A DNA stretch of 64,000 bases from Impatiens glandulifera (taxonomy: Eukaryota > Streptophyta > Magnoliopsida > Ericales > Balsaminaceae). The DNA lies in assembly GCF_907164915.1 (NCBI RefSeq), contig NC_061863.1:42567382-42631381 (forward strand). The letters run 5' to 3'. Within the stretch, counting starts at the first letter, position 1. Each line of letters begins with the position of its first letter. Under the pieces are notes generated by a model that did not search any database, was not told the DNA's origin, and saw only the letters and a list, made by a program, of their open reading frames with translations. Made by a program: the position numbers and the translations under genes. Positions 1 to 10,290 of this stretch are shown piece after piece.

Positions 1-178
1 GTTTTTGGTGCAGGTGTATCGAAAACAGGTTATATTAGACTAAGTCTAAATGAATTTAATTTGACTGATTGGTTATTAGATGGAAGTTAGACGTGAAGTC
101 TAACACACAAAGTTAAATGTGCAGTCTAACTAGCGGAGTTAGACGTGGAGTTTAAATAGTGGAATTCGACGTGTAGTA
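1..178 (+). repeat. LTR-A 5' (U3) fragment, duplication copy 1
   Basis: This matches the start of the LTR at 42958 and the fragment at 13398-13670, from the GGTGCAGGTGTATCGAAAAC stretch into the first palindromic units (TTAGAC...GTCTAAC). The true LTR start lies before the window. The array stops after a few units and runs straight into AT-rich DNA, so this is a truncated LTR and not a complete one. Confidence 0.75.
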
Positions 179-2671
179 TTAACAATGACAAAAATTTATA
201 GCTAAATCTCAATTAAGCTTTCTATCATCTTATATTTTATCATTAATGTATTATATTATTATATTATAGTAATTTAAGATATAGTGTTAATTTGTAAATA
301 ATTTTAATTAGCAAATATTTATATTAATTGAAGATGTACGATTTATTTTTTAATAACCACTTACATTAATTTATGTAGATTATGCTAATTACTTAGTGAA
401 TATTATATTATTATATTATAGTAATTTAAGATATAGTGTTAATTTGTAAACAATTTTAGTTAGCAAATATTTATATTAATTGAAGATATAACATTTATTT
501 TTTAATAATCACTCACATTAATTTAGGTAGATTATGCAAATTATTTAGTGAATATAGTATTGGTTCATCCGTTACAATTATTAGAGTATATAAAACATTC
601 AAACCATTTATCTTTATATAAATTTATACAATGGGAGTTAAGTGTCACAAGTTTCTTCTATGTTTCATACTTCTTTCTTGTATAAAATTCTTACTCTAAT
701 CGATTTTATTATGCTTTTCACTTTATATAACTAATAATATATTGTAAATTAATATCTTTGAATTATATATTTATTTTAATTTTTACATAAAATGATTTTA
801 GTTATTTTTTATTCATATTCATAAAATAAATATATTTAATATTTCTTTCAAATTTATTTTTTTACATTTATTTAACATTTTATTTCCTTGATGAGTTTTA
901 AAAAATTTAAAACATTTTTACTAAATATATTTATAAAAAGAGCTTCATTTATATTTCACAATTAATCTTAAAAATATGTTTTAAATCAAAAGCATTCAAA
1001 ATTGTAATTATATATTTATATTTTTTTTAATGAATTTTCATTTTCTAATAATTTGTATAAATATGGCAGATTTTAGCATGATTAGTTATTGTGGCCAACA
1101 TAAAGATGTTTATGAAGTCAACAATCAATTGAAAGGTGGAATATGTTAATAATTATCTATTAGACTTTATGAATATATTATTTATATATATATATATTAA
1201 GTTAATTTAGAAATATATCTATATATATATTATTTAATTTTTAAAGAAACAAAAGATATTTTTATTTTAATATTTATAAAATGAATGCTTATTTTTATTA
1301 AATAAAGAATTTATTTGATGTTTGTTAAAATTGTACCATGAATATTGTAATTGGATGTTATTGTAAATAAAAATAAAATTATGCTTGTCTTTCATAAATT
1401 TTATAATGTTTAGGCCCAAAATATATTTTTAGAATAGAATAGTTTTATTAAGAAAACAAGTAAATGTTATATATTATTTTACATTTTCTAAAATGACATT
1501 TCAATTTATATTATTTAATATTTATTTAAATTAAAAATAATTATGCATATTCTTAATTAATTATTTGATTTGTGACGGGTATAACTAAAGAATTCAAATG
1601 GGCAGGAATAAAAATTAAATTCAATAATTGTCGATTGAATGACAATTGTTGCGTAGGTTTATTGCACCAAAAATGTTACCCTTCATATGAGATATGTTTA
1701 CAAAACTGTCATTAATATTTTCTTTAAATAAGATGATAATTAATTATCATGATTCAAATAAAATGATGTAACAAAAATCAATTAGAAAAAATATTATATT
1801 GATTTAATTTATACCATGTTTACAAATTATCAAAAATTATCATTTATATTTTTTTTAAATAAATATTTATAAATTTTACAAAATATTGATTAATTTTTAT
1901 ATGTACAAATTTTTTACACAATTGATTACTAAAATAAAAATTGTGATACTAAAGAATTTTAAATGTTAATAATATTAAAAATAATAATTTATAATTAAAT
2001 ATTTATTTTACTAAAGTATTTAAGTGAATGTATTATAAGTTAAGATATAAATAACCATAATAATCTTATTTTGATATTTTATTATATATTTGAATTAAAA
2101 TTTTAATTTTAAGGCTCCTGTGTTAAATTACTTTACTAATTAATAACTCAATATTTGTATTCATTCAAGAAAATGTCTAACGTATTTGTTTTTTGAAAAA
2201 CATGACTCCGGTTTTAGTTGGGTTAATTTTACACCAATTGCATTCTATTCTATTATAATTTTAATTTAAGATAATGAGTTAATTAATTCATAGTTAGTAT
2301 AAATAATTTTAATTAACAAATATTTAAATTAATATAAGAGGTATGTATATTTGGTAAAAATATGATAAACTCAACGAAAAAACAGAAAAACAAGACCACG
2401 AATCGATGTGACATGCAATGTGGGTAGGAGAGAGTTTAAAAATGTACCCAAACGCTCATTTCGGATCTCGAAACACAAGTGAATAGGAGGGAGAAAATTA
2501 AAAATAGCTTTTTAGTTGAATTTATCGTTCCTCGTTTTGTAAACTATATTAGATACTCACGCGATTCTCAAATATAAAATAATCTAATATATATATATTC
2601 TATATATAATACATTTGCGCCTCTTAATTTATAAACTTGAATAAATAGTGGTTATAACAAATATATTCATA
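179..2671. other. AT-rich non-coding block, copy 1
   Basis: About 2.5 kb of very AT-rich DNA with no long open frame and no recognisable protein. It lies between the truncated LTR-A fragment and the broken reverse transcriptase of Copia-A. The same block recurs at 13671-16194 with scattered substitutions and small indels. I found no clear terminal repeats or target-site duplication, so its origin is unresolved: it could be filler DNA, a decayed non-autonomous element, or host intergenic DNA carried along. Confidence 0.6.
250..553. repeat. 152-bp tandem duplication in the AT-rich block
   Basis: Two head-to-tail copies with a 152-bp offset: the motif GTAATTTAAGATATAGTG occurs at 269 and again at 421, followed by matching TTAGCAAATATTTATATT. 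The same doublet is present in copy 2 (about 13740-14045). A weaker third relative (AATTTTAATTTAAGATAATG, then AACAAATATTTAAATTAA) lies near 2255-2335. Confidence 0.8.
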
Positions 2672-3431
2672 GGAGCTCATAGGAGTGGCTGCAGCAGAAC
2701 AGTTCTCCATCCCGAATTTCTTTAGCAACTCTTTAGTATATTTGACCTGATTAATGAAAGTTCCTTTTTCCAGCTGACGAACTTGGAGACCGAGAAAGAA
2801 AGTTAATTTTCCCATCATGCTCATTTCAAACCTATCCTGCATCAACTTTGCAAATTCTTCACACAATTTGGGATTAGTTGATCCAAATATAATATCATCT
2901 ACATATATTTGAACAAACAGAATGTGAGAATCTTTAGTGAATCTAAACAATGTTTTATCCACAGTTCCAATAACAAAGTCATGATTAAATAGAAATTCAG
3001 TCAATATGTCAAACCAAGCTCTAGGAGCTTGTTTCAGACCATATAAAGCTTTATCATGTTTAAAAAACATGATTTGGTAAAGTGTGATCAACAAAACCAG
3101 GAGGTTGCTCAACATAGACATCTTCATTTAATTTACCATTTAAAAATGCACTCTTCACATCCATTTGAAAAACTTTAAAATTTTTAAATGATGCATAAGC
3201 CAGGAAGATTCTAATTGCCTCAACTCTTGCTACAGGTGCAAAAGACTCATCAAAGTCGATACCTTCCTCTTGTATGTATCCTTGAGCAAATAAACGAGCT
3301 TTGTTTCTAATAACTAAGCCATCTTCACTAATCTTATTTCTAAATACCCATCTTATTCCTATGACTGACTGATCAGTTGGTATAAGAGTTATATGCCACA
3401 CTTTATTCCTCACAAATTGGTTTAACTCCTC
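2672..3431 (-). pseudogene. Copia-A reverse transcriptase, broken (copy 1)
   Basis: Ty1/copia RT, which copies element RNA into cDNA inside virus-like particles. The upstream frame (about 3060-3431) carries the palm start [13 protein letters not shown] frameshift near 3060-3070 moves reading to a second frame with [12 protein letters not shown] and the catalytic YVDDIIFGS box, followed by FFLGLQVRQLEKGTF. A stop at about 3432 (AM-stop-EELNQF) separates it from the integrase part. The last 15 codons before the stop at 2624 (YEYICYN...) come from the AT-rich block and not from the element, so the RNase H domain is lost. Confidence 0.88.
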
Positions 3432-4695
3432 CTACATAGCATTGATCCAATCTGGATCAACCACTGCTTCACCAATTTTCTTAGGTTCAATCTGAGAAAT
3501 AAAGGCAGAATTGGCCATTTCATCCATCAATTGTCGTCTTGTCCTTCGAGGAGAAAAATAATTTCCGATGATCAATTCTGGTGGATGATTCTTGTTCCAT
3601 CTGAAGTTGGATCCAAAGGGATTGGTTGTCTGAACATATGACACTGCGACGTTAGAACTCTCAACAGGTTGTTGAATAGGAGTTTGTACGTATATTTTAA
3701 TTTCAACCAGATCAGCCACAGGATTAGACAACGACAATCGTTTGTCAAGAGCTTCTCTCTCACTAACAGAATCAAGACTCGTCGCTTCTAGTCTGTCAGC
3801 AAGGTCAATGGGATCGATGGAGTTACTCTCAACAGGCTCATCAAAGACAATATAAAGAGATTCCTCAACAGTTTGAGTTCTATTGTTAAATACTCTATAA
3901 GCCTTGCTTATTGAGGAATATCCCAACATGAATCCCTCGTCTGATTTAGCATCAAAAGCGGTCAAATAAACTTTTTCATTGTTATGAATAAAATATTTAC
4001 ACCCGAATACTTTGAAGTAAGAAACTGTGGGAATTCTCTCGTAATACAGTTCATAGGGAGTTTTATCAAAACGTTTGTTAATTATTGATCGATTTTGTGT
4101 GTAACAAGAAGTGTTTATGGCTTTTACCAAGAACCTCTGAGGTACGTCTGATTCATCTAGCATGCGATCTCGCAGCTTCCTTCAAAGTCCTCACTCTTCT
4201 CTCAGCAATGCTATTCTGCTGTGGAGTTCTGACACTAGACAAATCGTGTCTAATCCTAAACTCCTCGAGATAAGAGGAAAGGAATCTGTTTCTTAACTAA
4301 GTTCTCTGGTCACTTCTAGTACAATGAATATTCAAAGATTTCTGATTCTGAATTCTTTTAAATATTCTAATCAAGTTTTCAGTAGTTTTATCCTTTGATG
4401 GTAAAAATGCTATCCATGTAAACAGTGAAAAATCATCAATAACAATTAGGGAAAATCTCATTCCTCCTAAGATTTTTACAGGAATTGGACCAAACAGATC
4501 CATGTGTAACAATTCTAAGCAACGGCTGGATTGAGATTTCCCTTTACTTTTGAACGATGATCTGCCCTGTTTGCCTAACTAGCAAGCAAGACAGACCTTG
4601 TCCTTAGCAAACTGTAATTTAGGTAATCCAATAACTAAATTGTTTGAACAAATGTTGTTAATGGTTTTGAATGTCAAATTGTTCAGCCTTTTATG
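3432..4695 (-). pseudogene. Copia-A integrase, broken (copy 1)
   Basis: Copia integrase, which inserts the cDNA into host DNA. LELLHMDLFGPI carries the first catalytic Asp at about 4500. The second Asp motif is corrupted (CTRSDQRT followed by a stop near 4297). The Glu region reads RTPQQNSIAERRVRTLKEAA in another frame near 4170-4240. The frame 3432-4163 holds the integrase C-terminal part (NTSCYTQNRSI, FKVFGCKYFIH, GYSSISKAYRVFN) and the linker toward RT (PFSPRRTRRQ-like, FISQIEPKKIGEA). At least two frameshifts and several stops are visible. Confidence 0.85.
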
Positions 4696-5109
4696 TCATA
4701 ACCATTTCAGGTCATTCTTGGCAATCATGCACATAGGATCTGAAGATTCTTTTTGATAATTCATTTTGTATGAGTTTCCTACTCTACTACCAGTTAATAA
4801 AGTATTACCATGTTGATCTTTAACTAGACATGCATGAGTTTGAAAATCAACTGACAAACAATTATCACATAATTGACTAATACTGATCAAATTATTGCAC
4901 AAATTATCTACAAGTAACACGTCTTTGATGGTTAGATTACCATGGATAATCTTACCCTTACCCATGGTCTTACCCTTCTTGTTATCACCAAAAGTGATTT
5001 TAGGTCTAGAACAATTTGCTATATCGGTGAGAAGTCGTTTGTTTCCTGTCATATGCCTGGAACAGCCGCTATCAAGATACCAAACAGATTCCTCTAGGCC
5101 ATCACTCAC
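4696..5109 (-). pseudogene. Copia-A protease and pre-integrase segment (copy 1)
   Basis: Retroviral-type aspartic protease, which cuts the polyprotein. The active-site block is WYLDSGCSRHMTG at residues 10-22, with the catalytic DSG intact. It continues through FGDNKKGKTMGKGKI, VLLVDNL and LISISQLCD into the GAG-pre-integrase segment (MIAKNDLKWL). The frame then meets a stop where the His-rich zinc-binding part should begin. It is cut off from gag by a stop at the gag end. Confidence 0.85.
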
Positions 5110-5190
5110 TTGTACCTACACATAATAATATTTACAATCTTTTGGTACCCACATTCAATTGGGTCCTCGGTCAATCAGTCCTTTAGGAAT

Positions 5191-6345
5191 TCATATTTGA
5201 GATATTCTGATGGATTTCCCATTTTGTGTCGTGATTAATGCGTATGATTTTGACATAACAGACGCCTTCCTGCTAGCCTCTAAACCATTAGCTTTTGAAG
5301 AAGTTTTTCTTTTAAAACACCTTGACTTTGAGTCAGGTATTATATTTCCAGACCTACTATCTGCTTTTAACTTATTTTTCAGCCAGCTGACAGTCAGCGG
5401 AACATAAGTTATTTCATTCTTCAAAGTTACCTCTTTATGAATGGGGTCAGATTCAATATCAGTTAAACTCCTTTTAACAAAGCTTATTGGCTTAAGCTTG
5501 TTATTTGCTGAGTTTGACTTTTTGCAGGACTGGTTTGGGTCATTGCCATCAAATCCCAAACTGGATCTAGATCCAGCAGATTTTAACATGCTGATCTGAT
5601 ATTTGACAGCTTCTCCAAACATTGTCCAATCACTAACAACATAAGTTAACCTTTTATTTTCAGATGAAAGAGTTTGAATATGTTCCTTGAGCATCTCATT
5701 CTCGGATGAGATCTCTACTACGTTCTTTTCAAAAATATTTGATTCTGAAGTTTTGTGAGAGGAACAGATATTTGCTTCATATTTCACTTTCATTTCATAA
5801 AAGGAGTCTGATAACTTCTTGTACTCAATGGCCATTTCATTGAGTGAAATAGTTAACTCTTCGTTGGTAAATTGTGGTGGGGAAGCATCATTTACCTTAG
5901 GTTGATCGTCTGCCATCAAGCAAGTTACAATTTTAGTATCCTTTTCATTGGGAGAATCTTCTGAATCGCTGTCTGCCCATTTGGATTTGTTTTCAACACA
6001 CTTAAAAACTTTCTGATCCTTCTGATTCTTCTTGACATGAACATTTTGACCATAGATTTGAGTCAGCTTCTCCCATAATTCTTTAGTAGAGGAACATGAC
6101 TTGATCTCGTAGAATATGTTCGTGTTGATCGATTGATACATAATATTTTTGGCCATATTATCCAGATTGTTGGACACCTTATCTTCAGTAGTCCACTCAC
6201 ATATTGGTTTCGAAATTTTTATGGGACCATCAGTAATGATACTCCACATATCATAATCAAGAGCAGCCAGATGCGCTTGCATTCTCATTATCCAATAATC
6301 ACAGTTATCTCTTGACATAATAGGGATCTCATTGATGATAGACAT
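5191..6345 (-). CDS. Copia-A gag, internally deleted (copy 1)
   Basis: 384 codons from MSIINEIPIMSRDNCDYW. Gag packages element RNA into particles. The N-terminal block (YWIMRMQAHL, TDGPIKI, CEWTTEDK, NNLDNMAKN) is typical of plant copia gag. After LTQIYGQNVHVKK the sequence jumps to VFKCVENKSKWADSDSED. Compared with the Copia-B and -C gags, the UBN2-like core and the CCHC zinc knuckle are missing. A coiled-coil-like stretch (EISSENEMLKEHIQTLSSENKRL) follows. The ORF ends at a TGA where related copies read Trp (ISQI-stop-IPKGL), a likely G-to-A nonsense change. The first in-frame ATG is about 35 bp after the primer site. Confidence 0.8.
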   Translation of the reverse strand: MSIINEIPIMSRDNCDYWIMRMQAHLAALDYDMWSIITDGPIKISKPICEWTTEDKVSNNLDNMAKNIMYQSINTNIFYEIKSCSSTKELWEKLTQIYGQNVHVKKNQKDQKVFKCVENKSKWADSDSEDSPNEKDTKIVTCLMADDQPKVNDASPPQFTNEELTISLNEMAIEYKKLSDSFYEMKVKYEANICSSHKTSESNIFEKNVVEISSENEMLKEHIQTLSSENKRLTYVVSDWTMFGEAVKYQISMLKSAGSRSSLGFDGNDPNQSCKKSNSANNKLKPISFVKRSLTDIESDPIHKEVTLKNEITYVPLTVSWLKNKLKADSRSGNIIPDSKSRCFKRKTSSKANGLEASRKASVMSKSYALITTQNGKSIRISQI

Positions 6346-6380
6346 GATTCAAGACCTTTATGCATGAGAATAAAAAACAA

Positions 6381-6393
6381 AGCTCTGATACGA
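6381..6393 (-). promoter_or_regulatory. Primer binding site, Copia-A copy 1
   Basis: On the minus strand it reads TCGTATCAGAGCT, close to the plant initiator-Met tRNA 3'-end complement TGGTATCAGAGC. It lies 2 bp inside the LTR end (LTR ends ...CCTATCA), as expected for copia elements. Confidence 0.85.
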
Positions 6394-6914
6394 ATTGATA
6401 GGACCGACTTAATCAATAGAGACAGGGGTAAAGCTATTGAAAAAGGCTTAAGAAAAACGTTTAATAGAAATCCCGTTAAGGATTTAAATCACTTTCTATT
6501 TTGCGCAACCCTTGCAAACACTTGAAACAGAACCAAGTGCTGAACTATTTGCTTAGGTTTGAAGCTTAGGATAAAAAATGAGAAGATGACTGAATGAAAA
6601 AGACACATCAGTTTGTTTATGAATGTTCAGAGCAAACTCTCCTACGTCACTCTTTCTTCCAACCACCAGAAGGATTAACTATAATATGCTTTGAATCAAA
6701 TACAGTTGCACGAATAGCTCACTATTGAACAGAACAAACTATGTTCACCTTACAATATGATGAAGAATATCACTTAGCTAAAACAATGCTATGGTTCTAA
6801 CTCTCTCTTAATTAACACACAATAAAGCAACAAAGCAGCTAACAGTTTGTAAGTTTTCATATCTCTCAATGATCACAAAATTGTCTAGCAGCTCGATCGT
6901 TGTCCTTGAGATTC

Positions 6915-6940
6915 TTTAAATAAGTAGTAAGTACCAACGG
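6915..6940 (-). promoter_or_regulatory. LTR-A core promoter with CCGTTGG element
   Basis: The minus strand reads CCGTTGG, about 13 bp, then TTATTTAAAG, a TATA-like box (6915-6923; AACGG on the + strand at 6936-6940). The same CCGTTGG-then-TATA layout is seen in LTR-B and LTR-C. Transcription would run leftward into gag. Confidence 0.55.
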
Positions 6941-7374
6941 TCTAATCTAAAATTAATGACACGTAGCTAACTTCCATTGGAACGCCTCCATAGTACAAAA
7001 CAGACTCTGAGCATAAGGATCGTGGCCGTACCAATCTGATAGTGCGTCGAATATTCTTTGGGGTAATTCCTGCAAAAACAAGTAGTGGGAAAAATATTTG
7101 CTTATGTGGCATTAATCAATTGGTTGTAACTGGCTGTCGTACTAATCTTCACTAGAAAGTAGAGCAGGAGTAGCGTACAACTAGTTATCGAGGGTAGACG
7201 GGTGCTAGCTTCACGCAACTTCTTAAGTATGGCATTAGACGTATTTCACTTAAATGACATCGTCTAATGAAATCAGACGTCCCCGTCTAGTAGTAGGATC
7301 CATTAGACCACCTGGTCTAATGGGATTAGACTTCAAGTCTAATGACGGTTCCCTTCAGACTAATCTGAAGGACT

Positions 7375-8020
7375 TAGACTGCACGTCTAACATTCATCTT
7401 TTAGGCTGCACGTCTAAATCCACTAGTTAGACTGCACGTCTAACTCCGCTAGTTAGACTATATGTCTAACTCCGTGTGTTAGACTACACGTCTAACTCCG
7501 CTAGTTAGACTGCACGTCTAACTCCGTGTGTTAGAATTCACGTCTAACTCCATGTGTTAGACTGCACGTCTAACTCCGCAAGTTAGACTACACGTCTAAC
7601 CCCACGTGTTAGATTGCATGTCTAACTCTGATAGTTAGACTGCACGTCTAACTCCGTGTGTTAGACTGCACGTTTAACTCCGCTAGTTAGTCTGCACGTC
7701 TAAATCTGAGTGTTATACTACACGTCTAACTTCGCTAGTTAGATTGCATATCTAACTCCGCTAGTTAGACTGCACGTCTAACTCCGCTAGTTAGACTGCA
7801 CGTCTAACACCGTTAGTTAGACTGCACGTCTAACACCGCTAGTTAGACTTCACGTCTAACTCCGCTAGTTAGACTGCACGTCTAACTCCGCTAGTTAGAC
7901 TGCACGTCTAACTCCGCTAGTTAGACTGCACGTCTAACTCCGCTAGTTAGACTGCACGTCTAACTCCGCTAGTTATACTGCACATCTAACCCTGCTAGTT
8001 AGACTGCACGTCTAACTCCC
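7375..8020. repeat. Palindromic 26-bp array in LTR-A (copy 1)
   Basis: About 25 head-to-tail units. Each is GTTAGAC, TGCAC, GTCTAAC (a 7-bp perfect inverted repeat around 5 bases) plus a 7-bp spacer, either TCCGCTA or TCCGTGT. The two spacer types alternate in the left half, giving a 52-bp higher-order unit; the right half is homogenised to TCCGCTA. Most units contain CACGTC. At the left edge larger palindromes share the same arms: ATTAGACTT/AAGTCTAAT, a pair around CCACCTGG, and CCTTCAGA/TCTGAAGG. Confidence 0.95.
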
Positions 8021-8197
8021 ATCTAATAGCCAATCAGTCTAATGAATCTCATTAAGAGTTAGTCTAATATAATCTGTTTTTCGATACACCTGCACCAAAA
8101 ACAATTAGACTGCTTAGATTTAGTTTTAACTCATCAAATCATCGAAATCCAACAAACAAAATACTTTGACAGTTAGTCAAAATAATTTGACCCAACA

Positions 8198-9316
8198 AAC
8201 AATATTTCGACCTATTAACAAATAGGAGTTTAGATTAGGTTTCCTATCAAGAGATAGTATTTTTATTGGAGGATACCTATCGGAGATAGGGCCTTTGGCG
8301 AATTATACATAAACAACATCTCAACCTATCGACGTATAGGGTTTTAAGACGGAATCGTGTACACAAGATTAGCGCATATATCAACAGATAAAGTTTGTAA
8401 CGAAATCATATACAAATAATGTCTCGACCTATTGGCAAATAGGGTTTTAAGACGATAATCTTGTACGAACGATTATCACACTTATCAACAGATAGAGTGT
8501 TACGGGCTGCTCATCAAAAACCTCGGTCCTAAAATATTTTTATACACCAGTCTCTCGGCCCAAGTGTCCATATGGGCCAGTTTATGTTTTTTATGGAATA
8601 ATTCTGTTTTGTTTACTTTCTCTCTTATTTCTCTTGAACTGAATTCTGTTATTTTGAAAGTTTGTTGTAATCGAATACTCTTGGGTAAACCAGCCTCTTT
8701 AAATGGTGATTCCCACCCCACTTTTTGGGGCTATGAATTGAATATTTTGGAACTTGGTGCTCTAAGTTATCTCTTGGCCCTCCTCCCCCTTCTTGGACCG
8801 CTAGGTGTAATCTAGTGGTATTTCTCTCCTCCCCTTCGGCTCTTCTCTCCCTAACCTCGAATTCTCCTCTCATTCTATATCCGCTGCGCTTGAGTGTTGA
8901 ATTCCACCATCGGCCCCGATCATCAAGAACCCGTTTCTTGAATTAAAGAACTTGAAAGGCTCGATCATAATTTAAAGTCTAACATAGAGTTTCTAACAGA
9001 ATCATATACAAATGATATCTTAACCTATTGAAAAATAAGCTTTAAGAGGGTAATCGTGTTCGAACAATTAGTGCACCTATCAATAGATAGTGTTTCTAAC
9101 GAAATCATATACAAATGATGTCTCAATCTATCGACAAATAGGGTTTTAAGATGGTAATCGTGTACGAATAATTAGCGCACCTATCAACAAATATGAATTC
9201 TAATGGAATCATATATAAATAATGTTTTGCCTATCAACATATAGGGTTTTATGACGATAATCATGTACGAATGATTATCGCACATATCAATAGATAATAT
9301 TTCTAACAACATAATA
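8198..9316. repeat. 52/104-bp satellite, first block (copy 1)
   Basis: Tandem repeat of 104 bp built from two related 52-bp halves. One half has CCTATCAACAAATAGGGTTT, then CTAACGGAATCATATACAAA. The other has CCTATCGACAAATAGGGTTT, then TAAGACGGTAATCGTGTACG. Each half is centred on an imperfect palindrome CCTAT...ATAGG. The block is interrupted by solo LTR-D (8498-8984) and ends at solo LTR-B. It probably belongs to the 3' region of the Tat-like gypsy whose integrase lies at 12968-13397. Confidence 0.9.
8498..8984. mobile_element. Solo LTR-D, 487 bp
   Basis: Insert in the satellite, starting TGTTACGGGCTG and ending AAAGTCTAACA, flanked by the 5-bp direct repeat TAGAG at 8493-8497 and 8985-8989. 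The matching site in the second duplication copy (about 38593) is uninterrupted, so this insertion is specific to copy 1 and younger than the duplication. Ends and duplication size fit a solo LTR of a Ty1/copia or Ty3/gypsy element. I cannot tell its orientation or family. Confidence 0.85.
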
Positions 9317-9472
9317 TGTTGGGTCAAATTATTTTGAATAAGAGACTAAGCGTATTATATGACAACTTTTTTTTTGATTATTTATGATTAAAACTTAACG
9401 GTAATTAAAAGTTGATTAGAACAAAGCTAAGTTTTCTAGTTGTTTCTGTGCAGGTGCATCAGACTATGCAAA

Positions 9473-9890
9473 GTTAGACGTGGTCTAAGAAGGCTAATTA
9501 GACGTAGTTAGACGTACTAGTCTAATAGATACGTATTTAGACGTACAAGTCTAACAAATATGTAGTTAGACGTGCTAGTCTAACAGATACGTAGTTAGAC
9601 GCTTCAGTCTAACAAATACGTAGTTAGACATTGCAGTCTAACACATACGTAGTTGGATGTGCTAGTCTAACAGGTACATAGTTAGACGTGCTAGTCTATT
9701 AGAGATGTAGTTGGACGTTGTAGTCTAACAGATATATAGTTAGATGTTGCAATCAAACAGATTCGTAGTTAGACGTGCTAGTCTAACAGATATGTAGTTA
9801 AACGTGCTAGTCTAACAGATACGTAGTTAGACCTGCTAGTCTAACAGATGCGTAGTTAGACGTTGCAATCTAACTCCATTAGACGTGGTA
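9473..9890. repeat. Palindromic 29-bp array in solo LTR-B (copy 1)
   Basis: About 14 units of GTTAGAC, GTGCTA (or GTTGCA), GTCTAAC plus the spacer AGATACGTA. Repeat starts at 9562 and 9591 give a 29-bp period. The arms are the same as in LTR-A but the spacer differs. Larger inverted pairs with CATTAGAC arms follow to about 9965. Confidence 0.92.
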
Positions 9891-10265
9891 GTCTAATGGA
9901 ACACGTAGTTAGACGTTGAAGTCTAACTCTCTTAGACTTGGCAGCCTAATGGAGCACGTCTAATGCCACGCTTCAGCAGCCGTCTAAAGTTAGCATAGGT
10001 CTACCCACGATCAACTAGTTGTATGCTACTTCTGCTCCACTCATCTGTGCAGTCCAATACATCATCTATTTGCATCAAATGAATGAACGCCACGTCAGTA
10101 AATATTCTTCTCACTACTTGTCCTGTGAATGACAATTCTAGAAGGATATTCGTCGCACTACCAGTTTGGTAAGACCACGATCCCTGTGCTCAAAGTCTGC
10201 TGTACTCGTGTACTATCAACAACATTTCAATAGATACTTACCACGTGTTCCTGGAGTAGATTCGA

Positions 10266-10290
10266 CCGTTGGTGTCCTTTTCCATATATA
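10266..10290 (+). promoter_or_regulatory. LTR-B core promoter
   Basis: GACCGTTGG, about 12 bp, then ATATATAG, a TATA box, in the middle of the LTR downstream of the array. Layout and spacing match LTR-A and LTR-C. Copy 2 has the same at about 39910-39934. Confidence 0.6.

Larger units (their letters stand above)
2672..8197 (-). mobile_element. Copia-A retrotransposon, copy 1, 3'-truncated
   Basis: Minus-strand Ty1/copia element with 5' LTR (6396-8197), primer site, gag, protease, integrase and part of reverse transcriptase. It ends abruptly at 2671/2672 inside the RT-RNase H connection, just after the TPMSS motif. RNase H, the accessory gene region and the 3' LTR are missing. Several stops and frameshifts make it non-functional. 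It shares its breakpoint with the copy at 16195, so truncation came before the segmental duplication. Confidence 0.9.
6396..8197 (-). repeat. LTR-A, 5' LTR of Copia-A copy 1
   Basis: About 1.8 kb. Read on the minus strand it starts TGTTGGGTCAAATTATTTTG at 8197 and ends ...CCTATCA at 6396. The order is U3 leader, palindrome array (7375-8020), larger palindromes (about 7265-7370), an ACGT-containing stretch, a TATA-like promoter (about 6915-6940), then R/U5 to the primer site. Its U3 end abuts a satellite. The flank AACAA has no partner because the other end of the element is gone. Confidence 0.88.

Noticed and set aside
2580..2635. Possible Helitron end (TCTATATATAATAC-type start) at the AT-rich block
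   Set aside because: No CTRR end with a hairpin and no A/T insertion site could be found at the other side, and no helicase-like coding.
6960..7250. Host gene promoter (ACGT-containing stretch, GACACGTAGC)
   Set aside because: The stretch is inside LTR-A, repeats in the other LTR-A copies and leads only into gag of the retrotransposon.
7375..8020. CRISPR-like array (short palindromic repeats with spacers)
   Set aside because: The spacers are not unique but nearly identical, the unit lies inside an LTR with primer site and gag next to it, and the sequence is plant nuclear DNA. No cas genes are present.
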